Assembly: GCF_900197875.1 (NCBI RefSeq)
Contig: NZ_FZMO01000157.1
Location: forward strand, 1 to 51,904
Source: Frankia canadensis
Lineage (GTDB): Bacteria > Actinomycetota > Actinomycetes > Frankiales > Frankiaceae
DNA: 51,904 nt
Direction: 5' to 3'
Under the pieces are notes generated by a model that worked only from the letters and a program-made list of their open reading frames with translations, did no database searches and was not told where the DNA came from. Shown here piece by piece: positions 47,701-51,904 of the stretch (positions are counted from its first letter, which is position 1; the number at the start of each line of letters is the position of its first letter). The translations under genes and the position numbers were made by a program.

Positions 47701-50700
47701 CGACCTCGTCGTAGAGGCCGTCCACCGGGATCGGGGTGGCGCCGGCGGGTGGCCAGGGGCCCCGCGCCCAGCCGTCGGTCGCGGTGCCCGCCGTGGGCGA
47801 GGTGCCCGCCGGCGGAACAGGCCGCGTCTGCGCGCCGCTGCCCGCCAGCAGCGTTCCGGTCGCGTGCGTGGTCCACGGGCTGTCGGTGAGCCCGTCGTCG
47901 GGCCGTGACCACACCTCGACCCGGCTGCGGCCGTCCGCGTCGGGAGGATCGACCGACACGCCGATGCGGACCGCGCCGTCCGCCCGCAGGCCCAGCGGCG
48001 CGGCGAGCGCGAGGTCCTCGATCGCGCCGCGCCCGGCATGGTCGGCCGCGGCGGCGACCAGGTCCAGGAAGGTGGTGGCGGACAGCAGGATCGTGCCGCC
48101 GAGGGCATGGTCGGCCAGCCATGGCGCCTGGGAGGGGCCGAGCCGGCCGCTGAGGATGACCTGGCCGTCGGCGAGGGTGAGCGCGGCGCGCAGCAACGGG
48201 TGGCCGGTCGCCTCGAGTCCGGCGCCGGCGAGATCGCCCGGGCCGGCGGCGTCGTCGTCCAGCCAGTAGCGCGTCCGCGTGAACGCGTAGGTGGGCAGCG
48301 GGACCACGCGGGCGCCGCGCTCGACGAACCGGGCCTCGGCCCGCGGCCACCGCGGCCGGGAGGCGCGCAGCTGGGCGCCGAGGGCGGCCCCGAGCGCGTC
48401 ACGGGCCTCGACCGCGCCGTCGGGCAGGGTGGGGAGGAACGTGAGCCGGTCGGTCTCCGGATCTTCGGCCAGGGCAGCACGGGCCAGGGCCGACAGCGTC
48501 CTGCTGGGCCCGAGTTCGACGAACGTCATGGCCGCCTGCGCGCGCAGCGTCCGCACGGCGTCGTGGAAGCGGACCGTCTCACGCACCTGCCGCACCCAGT
48601 AGTCGGCCGAGCGGACCTCGTCGTCGGCGATGACCGTGCCGGTGAGCGTCGAGACCAGCGCAATCGCCGGGTCGTGGTAGGTCAGGGCCCGTGCCGTCTC
48701 GCCGAACGGGGCCAGCATGGCGTCCATATGGGCGGAGTGGAAGGCGTGGCTGGCCCGCAGCGACCTGGCGCGCCGGCCCTGGCCGCGCCAGCTCTCGGCA
48801 AGCGCGGTGACGGCGTCGCGGTCCCCGGACACGACGGTGGCGGTGGGCCCGTTGACGGCGGCGATGTCGACGGCGCGCGCGACACCCGCCGCGTCCAGCG
48901 CGGCCGCGACCTGCTCGGGGGTGCCCTCCAGCGCGACCATCGCCCCGGTGGCCGGCAGGTCCTGCATGAGTCGGCCGCGGGCGAGCACCAGCGTGCACGC
49001 GTCGGGCAGGGTCAGCACGCCAGCGACGTGCGCGGCGGCGAGCTCGCCGATGGAGTGTCCGGCGAGCAGCGCGGGACGCACGTCCCAGGACTCCAGGTAG
49101 CGGAAGAGCGCGACCTCGAGGGCGAACAGCGCGCTCTGCGTGTACAGGGTCTGGTCGAGCAGAGGCGCCGTGGGGGTGTCCGCGGCGGCGAACATCACGG
49201 ACAGCAGCGGCTGCTCCAGCCCGAGGTCCAGCCGACCGGCCACCTCCCGCAGCGCGCCGGCGAAGACCGGATCCCGCTCGAACAAATCGCGGCCCATGCC
49301 CGGACGCTGGCTGCCCTGGCCGGCGAAGAGGAACGCGACGCCGCCGGGCTGGCCGCCGGCGCGGACCACGTTCGTCGCCGCGTCGCCGCGGGTGAGCGCC
49401 GCCAGCCCGGCGCGCAGCTCGTCGTGATTGCCCGCGAGGACAGCCGCGCGGTGAGGCAGCGGCACGCGGCCGCGCAGCAGGGTCAGGCCGAGGTCGGCCA
49501 GATCCAGCGCCGGCGCCTCGTCGAGCCGTTCGAGCAGCCGGTTGGCCTGGCCGGGCAGTGCCGCGGCGGACGCCGCCGTCACCACGAACGGCAGCGGAGC
49601 CACCGGCGTCCCGGATGCCGTGGGAATCGCCGGAGCCACGGGCGTGCCGGAAGTCGCGGCCGTCGCGGCCGTCTCTGCCGCCTCGGGTATCTCGGCCCTC
49701 TCGGGCGTCTCGGGTATCTCCGGCGTCTCGGGTGTTGGCGCCGTCGCCGGTACCGCGTCCGGCGACGGTCGGGACGGCTGCCCGGGGACGGCGGGAGGTT
49801 CCTCCAGGACGACGTGCGCGTTGGTGCCGCTGATGCCGAACGACGACACCGCCGCGCGCCGCGGCCGGTCCCCGGCGGGCCAGGGCACCGCCTCGGTCAG
49901 CAGGGACACCGCGCCGGTCGACCAGTCGACGTGCGGGGAGGGGGCGTCCACGTGCAGGGTGCGCGGCAGCTGCTCGTGGCGCATCGCCATGACCATCTTG
50001 ATGATCCCGGTGGCGCCGGCCGCGGCCTGGGTGTGACCGACGTTGGACTTGACCGAGCCGAGCCACAGCGGCCTGCCCGCGGGGCGGTCCTGGCCGTAGG
50101 TGGCCAGGAGTGCCTGGGCCTCGATCGGGTCGCCGAGCGTCGTGCCGGTGCCATGCGCCTCGACCGCGTCGACCTCGTCCGGGCGCAGCCGGGCGGCGGC
50201 GAGCGCTCGGCGGATCACCCGCTCCTGGGCCGGCCCGTTGGGTGCGGTCAGGCCGTTGCTCGCCCCGTCGGAGTTCACCGCCGAGCCGCGGACCAGCGCG
50301 AGGACCCGATGGCCGCGGCGGCGCGCCGCCGCGAGCGGTTCCAGCAGGAGCAGTCCGAGTCCCTCGCCCCAGGACGTGCCGTCGGCGGCGGCGGCGAACG
50401 GCTTGCACCGGCCGTCCGGAGCCAACCCCCGCTGCCGGCTGAAGTCGACGAACGTCGCCGGCGTCGCCATGACCGTGACACCGCCGGCGATGGCGAGGTC
50501 GCACTCCCCGTCGCGCAGGGCCCGGGCGGCGAGGTGCACGGCGACGAGCGATGACGAGCAGGCGGTGTCGATCGTGAGGGTGGGGCCTTCGAGCCCGAAG
50601 GTGTAGGCGATCCGCCCGGAGGCGACACTGCCCGCGCTGCCGGCCCCGAGATGACCCTCGACCTGAGCGGGCGCCCGGCGGAACCGGGTGCCGTAGTCGT

Positions 50701-51904
50701 CGTACATGACGCCGGTGAACACCCCGGTGGCGGAGCCGCGCAGCGTGTCCGCGCTGATGCCCGCCCGCTCGAACAGCTCCCAGGTGCCCTCCAGCAGCAG
50801 GCGCTGCTGCGGGTCCATCGCCAGCGCCTCCCGCGGACTGATGCCGAACAGGCCGGCGTCGAAGTCCGCGGCCTCGTGCAGGAAACCGCCGTGGCGGACA
50901 TAGGAGCAGCCGGTCCGGTCCGGGTCGGGGTCCCACAGCGCGCCGACGTCCCAGCCGCGGTCGGTGGGGAAGGCGGAGATCGCGTCCCGCCCGTCGGTGA
51001 CCAGCCGCCACAGCAGCTCGGGCGAGTGCGCCGCGCCGGGCAGCCGGCAGGCCATCGCCACGATCGCGATCGGCTCGTCGGCGGCCGTGGCCGACGTGGG
51101 CGCGGCGGCCCCGGCGGACCGCCGCGAGCCGGCGAGGCGTTCCAGCAGCAGGCCGGCGACCGCCGTCGGCGTCGGCTGGTCGAACGCCAGCGTCGCGGGC
51201 AGGGTGAGGCCGGTCCGCGCGCTCAGGGCGTTGCGGAACATGATCGCGCCCAGCGAGTCCAGGCCGTGGTCCCGGAAGGCGGTGTCCGGGTCGATCCGGT
51301 GTGGGTCGCCGTGGCCGAGAGCGTCCGCGGCCTGCTCGCGCACCAGGGTCACCAGGGTCGCCAGCCGCCGTTGCGGGTCGAGACGGGCGAGCCGCCGCGC
51401 CCAGGATGACGGGGTGGGTTCGGCCTTCGCGGCGCGGCCCGCGGGGCGGCGGGGGGCCGGTGCCAGGGTGCGCAGCGCGGCGGGCAGCGTCCCCTGTTCC
51501 GCCAGCCGATGCAGCGTGGTGGCGTCGAAGCGAGCGGCGACGAGGGCGGCGTCCACTGCCGCGGGCGGTGCGTCCGTCCGGGCCGGTGGCGAGGCGGCGA
51601 GCACGGCCGCGTCGAACAGCGCCGTGGCCTCCTCGTCCGCGAGCGGAGCGAGGCCGGCCTGGGCGAGGCGGGACGCGTCGGCGGCGGACAGGCGCCCGGC
51701 CATCCCGCCGGCGGCCCACTGACCCCAGGCGATGGAGACCGCGGGCAACCCCAGCCGCCGCCGTGCCTGGGCGAGGGCATCCAGCGCGGCGTTCGCGGCG
51801 GCGTAGGCCGCCTGCCCGGCGTTGCCGAGGACACCGGCGAGCGAGGAGAACAGGACGAAGCCGTCGAGGGGGTGGTGGCGGGTGAGGTGGTGGAGGTGGT
51901 GGGC
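38768..51904 (-). CDS. Type I PKS A, 5' end beyond window: (KR)-ACP, KS-AT-DH-KR-ACP, KS-AT-DH-ER-KR-ACP
   Basis: The frame is open from the right edge, giving 4378 visible residues; numbers below count from the edge. It opens inside a KR ([12 protein letters not shown]), then ACP ([10 protein letters not shown], Ser about 215). Next module: KS Cys about 450, AT GHSIGE about 951 with HAFH about 1054 (malonyl), DH about 1267 with [14 protein letters not shown], where the active-site Pro is Ser, KR about 1735 with LDD and NYAAAN, ACP about 2043. Last module: KS Cys about 2272, AT GHSQGE about 2785 with YASH about 2882 (methylmalonyl), [13 protein letters not shown] about 3093, [10 protein letters not shown] about 3756, KR about 3937 with IDD and NYAAAN, ACP about 4243. 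The tail from about 4290 ([19 protein letters not shown] to [12 protein letters not shown]) is a docking region that should meet PKS B, whose gene starts 67 bp downstream. Loading domains must lie beyond the window. Confidence 0.95.
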   Translation of the reverse strand, partial: AHHLHHLTRHHPLDGFVLFSSLAGVLGNAGQAAYAAANAALDALAQARRRLGLPAVSIAWGQWAAGGMAGRLSAADASRLAQAGLAPLADEEATALFDAAVLAASPPARTDAPPAAVDAALVAARFDATTLHRLAEQGTLPAALRTLAPAPRRPAGRAAKAEPTPSSWARRLARLDPQRRLATLVTLVREQAADALGHGDPHRIDPDTAFRDHGLDSLGAIMFRNALSARTGLTLPATLAFDQPTPTAVAGLLLERLAGSRRSAGAAAPTSATAADEPIAIVAMACRLPGAAHSPELLWRLVTDGRDAISAFPTDRGWDVGALWDPDPDRTGCSYVRHGGFLHEAADFDAGLFGISPREALAMDPQQRLLLEGTWELFERAGISADTLRGSATGVFTGVMYDDYGTRFRRAPAQVEGHLGAGSAGSVASGRIAYTFGLEGPTLTIDTACSSSLVAVHLAARALRDGECDLAIAGGVTVMATPATFVDFSRQRGLAPDGRCKPFAAAADGTSWGEGLGLLLLEPLAAARRRGHRVLALVRGSAVNSDGASNGLTAPNGPAQERVIRRALAAARLRPDEVDAVEAHGTGTTLGDPIEAQALLATYGQDRPAGRPLWLGSVKSNVGHTQAAAGATGIIKMVMAMRHEQLPRTLHVDAPSPHVDWSTGAVSLLTEAVPWPAGDRPRRAAVSSFGISGTNAHVVLEEPPAVPGQPSRPSPDAVPATAPTPETPEIPETPERAEIPEAAETAATAATSGTPVAPAIPTASGTPVAPLPFVVTAASAAALPGQANRLLERLDEAPALDLADLGLTLLRGRVPLPHRAAVLAGNHDELRAGLAALTRGDAATNVVRAGGQPGGVAFLFAGQGSQRPGMGRDLFERDPVFAGALREVAGRLDLGLEQPLLSVMFAAADTPTAPLLDQTLYTQSALFALEVALFRYLESWDVRPALLAGHSIGELAAAHVAGVLTLPDACTLVLARGRLMQDLPATGAMVALEGTPEQVAAALDAAGVARAVDIAAVNGPTATVVSGDRDAVTALAESWRGQGRRARSLRASHAFHSAHMDAMLAPFGETARALTYHDPAIALVSTLTGTVIADDEVRSADYWVRQVRETVRFHDAVRTLRAQAAMTFVELGPSRTLSALARAALAEDPETDRLTFLPTLPDGAVEARDALGAALGAQLRASRPRWPRAEARFVERGARVVPLPTYAFTRTRYWLDDDAAGPGDLAGAGLEATGHPLLRAALTLADGQVILSGRLGPSQAPWLADHALGGTILLSATTFLDLVAAAADHAGRGAIEDLALAAPLGLRADGAVRIGVSVDPPDADGRSRVEVWSRPDDGLTDSPWTTHATGTLLAGSGAQTRPVPPAGTSPTAGTATDGWARGPWPPAGATPIPVDGLYDEVADRGYHYGPAFRGLRAAWRAGDVLYAQVQLPEGTGADSHAVHPALLDAALHAQLTLPPRDDDPRPRLPFSFGGVRLRAGAATALRVRLAPTGSDTVSVDLADPAGTPVGSIDRLTVRPVDVERSAASLAREALFELTWLPVIPAAASPVPRGPVETHLCLAVERPGSGDRPDGGPDGADDGAARVRDHTHRAWARTREWLAHADGTSTLVVVTRGAVGVQADEAPDPAGAAVWGLVRAAQQEHPGRLVLVDLDPEPSEPSEPSEPSELTELTELTELTESDARVTAAVQAALAVGEPQVALRDGRWHVPRLTRVPGPDRPSAAPPWHRDGTVLVTGGTGALGRLVARHLVEAHGVRHLLLLSRRGPDAPGAGDVTRALRELGAEVTVAAADAADAPALAAVLAAVDPRHPLTGVVHAAGVLDDAPVDALTPARLAAVLRPKVDAAWNLSALTRTADLGAFVLFSSLAGVLGNAGQANYAAANAALDALAAQRRSRGLPAVSLAWGQWDGDGMAARLSPADRARLARAGIAPLSTSDGLALFDAAITAGPALVVPVRIDTPALRARAAAGAVPPVLGGLVPRQRRAPAAAGDLADRLATLADAERRAELLALVRRRAAEVLGHTDAAAIEADRPFRDLGFDSLSVLELRDALSAATGLRLASTVVFDRPTAAQLAAHLDAELRGGQRTVAVTAAAASDEPIAIVAMACRFPGGVRTPEQLWTLVAQGTDAISAFPDDRGWDVERLYDPDPERTGTSYVRHGGFLHDAGEFDPAFFAISPREALAIDPQQRLLLEVAWETLERAHIPPGALRGSDTGVFTGVMYDDYGTRLAAAPPDGFEGLLASGSAGSVASGRIAYSFGFEGPTMTIDTACSSSLVAVHLASQALRGGECSLALAGGATVMATPTTFVEFSRQRGLAPDGRCKPFAAAADGTGWAEGVALLLLERLSDAERNRHPVLAVVRGSAVNSDGGGNGLTAPSGPAQERVIRQALANARLSPQTVDIVEAHGTGTRLGDPIEAHALLAAYGQDRPAGQPLWLGSVKSNIGHTQAAAGAAGIIKMVQAMRHGVLPRSLHIDEPTPHVDWSSGAIELLADQRPWPATGRPRRAAVSSFGISGTNAHLILEQPPAAADAPHTPVPATPDGPPASAAHDGQPASAPGLPVAWLLSTRDERALREQAAGLRAFAAAHPDLPARAVGRALALTRTAFPHRAVALARPDATAGELVTTLDALRRGEPAAGLVAALPTTGGAEPGRTVFVFPGQGAQWAGMATELLATSPVFRAAMSACADALAPHVDWSLFDVLAVPSDAAESAQADSAEAQSAEAQSAAGRSAPPGAAHLGSGPAGLHRVDVVQPALFAMMVSLAEVWRSHGIRPDAVVGHSQGEIAAACVAGALSLSDAARVVALRSRALTTLSGRGAMASVALSARHTADLLRRWPGHLDVAAANGPATTVISGAAEAVAELLAACEADGIRARRIPVDYASHSPHVAEIRARLLDELRDVRPTRARVAFWSTVTAGPLDGTELDAEYWYRNLREPVRLAPTIGQLAAAGRTAFLEVSPHPVLTVGIGDSLADADVAGSVVLSTLRRDDGGPDRLLTSLAEAHLHGLPVDWTTVLGEAHLPHVDLPTYPFARERYWLEPREHAGGGLRAAGLAGTTHPFLAAAVPLADGGVLHTGRISLRQQPWLTDHAVLGTTLLPGAAFVDLVLHGAAAVRDGAVAGTGPDLDGPANLLLEELTLRAPLPLPAEGAVDLQVTVRAAAEDGSRAAEVHSRPADLPDAGWTCHARATLRPAGPPATDPAATDAPAPGFGWPPAGEPVDVAELYRQLAERGYDYGPAFQGLRAAWRHTDGVAADVELAEDQRGDTAACVLHPALLDAALHACALAASTPDAGTPDAGTGAGIGRILVPFTWGGVRTGVVGAAAARVLARATSPDTVALRLEDASGRMILTVEALTLRPLDPSRLPTTTPALYGLDWTPEPAAASPEPAIAAAGPVLVLGTGPSTTTGFDLLPTVPGTDLATAAASARPGEPFTVLVPCVGLDAAATPALPAATPALPAAGPAAATHDEPDATGDVAWHRPTDPALAARARDGAERARQLVAAWLHDPRLAAGRLVFVTRGAVAVRAGEPVTSLADAAVWGLVRTATAENPGRFGLVDLDPRGSAPSLELLLPTADEPQLAVRGDSRLIPRLARIPDTDSLRPPAGAAGWRLELTGDGQVDGFVLAAYGGAEEPLPPGHVRIALRAAGLNFRDVILALGMVTGDARPPVGEGAGLVVEVGPDVTALRPGDRVAGLVTGAGPLVTTDQRLVARIPDAMTYAEAATIPVAFLTAYYGLAEIAEVRAGESLLLHAATGGVGQAALQLARLWGLEVYGTASPGKWDVLRAWGLDGRHIASSRDLGFEEAFRAASAGRGVDVVLNSLAGPFVDASLRLLAPRGRFLEMGKTDIRDPARVAQVRPDVRYRAYDLTEQGPDHVSGMLGWLRPRFERGELHPLPAAAWDLRRAPEAIRFLSQARHVGKLILTVPRAPSPDGTVLITGGTGVLGAHLARHLVARHGLRHLLLTSRRGVAADGAGALVAELTAAGASVRVVACDAADRTALSAALAGIAPEHPLTMVVHAAGVIDDVPVHVLDADQLDRVLRPKIDAAWNLHELTRDADLAAFVLFSSLAGTLGTPGQANYAAANAFLDALAQHRRAVGLPAVSMAWSLWSHASEMTRHLGAADRERMTRTGVPPLSTAEGLALFDAAIDTSRAAVVTARLDPRRLRDAPAHPMLRGLVTPGRAQDSGAADRADWPRRLAEAASENRPELVMSLVRAQAAAVLGHASSDTLRPDQAFRELGFDSLTAVELRNRLAAATGLRLASTLVFDHPTAGHLAEHLHGELFGTDGAGSPAGTAAARAAAVRAELDRLAAAVEALVTGPDDDPADPGARENLAARLADLQDRLRQARAGDREQSVAGTLAAASDDEIFAFIDNEL
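43721..43780. repeat. 15-nt tandem repeat in PKS A second AT
   Basis: Two exact and two degenerate copies of ggcggactgtgcctc encode an Ala/Ser/Gln/Glu-rich insertion ([16 protein letters not shown]) in the methylmalonyl-specific AT, ahead of its GHSQGE motif. The corresponding AT of PKS B lacks it, so it is a recent, tolerated insertion. Confidence 0.75.
46866..46937. repeat. Compound 9-nt minisatellite in PKS A KR linker
   Basis: Four exact copies of tccgtcagc are followed directly by four exact copies of tccgacggc. On the coding strand they give SEPSEPSEP then [12 protein letters not shown], in the structural half of the first full KR. The repeats keep frame, so copy number could vary without breaking the protein. 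Confidence 0.9.

Noticed and set aside
39815-47908. A plus-strand open frame of about 2700 codons opposite PKS A
   Set aside because: Same reason: a composition shadow of the minus-strand PKS gene, with low-complexity sequence and no recognisable domain.

Overview
The window is very GC-rich actinomycete DNA (GGAGG-type ribosome sites, GTG starts, many 1-8 nt gene overlaps) and holds most of a modular type I polyketide gene cluster. Both ends cut genes: a short unidentified gene at 1-242 and the 5' half of a giant PKS gene at 51904. I infer a tetronate polyketide of the abyssomicin/spirotetronate class. The evidence is the combination of an FkbH-like glyceryl-ACP synthase with its own ACP (252-2410), a KAS III-like protein (22734-23762), and a PKS line that ends in an unreduced module without a thioesterase. 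No single gene proves this.

Layout. 1-2410 (minus): unknown partial gene, stand-alone ACP and FkbH-like protein. 2619-7195 (minus): a broken luciferase-like (LLM) flavin oxidoreductase, TetR regulator, DHA2-type MFS exporter and an intact LLM paralogue; a 12-bp motif is shared by the regions in front of the exporter and of the intact LLM gene. 7469-9167 (plus): cytochrome P450 and an NTF2/SnoaL-like small protein. 9214-15766 (minus): another LLM oxidoreductase and a peptide/nickel-type ABC importer (fused ATPase, two permeases, lipoprotein). 15821-22357 (minus): SDR, P450, 3Fe-4S ferredoxin and the last PKS module, apparently one transcription unit that may run on into the importer. 22734-24755 (plus): KAS III-like gene and a SARP activator. 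24824-51904 (minus): two giant PKS genes followed by a class A FAD monooxygenase-like gene.

How the parts fit. Docking sequences suggest PKS A (38768-51904) to PKS B (26371-38700) to PKS C (15821-19941). Visible modules, in order: KR-ACP (partial); KS-AT(malonyl)-DH-KR-ACP; KS-AT(methylmalonyl)-DH-ER-KR-ACP; KS-AT(malonyl)-DH-ER-KR-ACP; KS-AT(methylmalonyl)-DH-KR-ACP; KS-AT(malonyl)-degenerate KR-ACP. The final beta-ketoacyl-ACP would be joined to glyceryl-ACP with help from the KAS III-like protein, releasing the chain as a tetronate. P450s, LLM enzymes, the FAD protein, the SDR and the NTF2-like protein are candidates for later oxidation or cyclisation. MFS/TetR would give regulated export, and the SARP would activate the cluster.

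Oddities: a 1-nt frameshift in PKS C, a deletion pseudogene, a KAS III-like protein with Pro at the usual His position, an SDR with Val at the catalytic Tyr position, and a DH with an altered active-site motif. No tRNA, rRNA, CRISPR array, transposase or integrase was seen.
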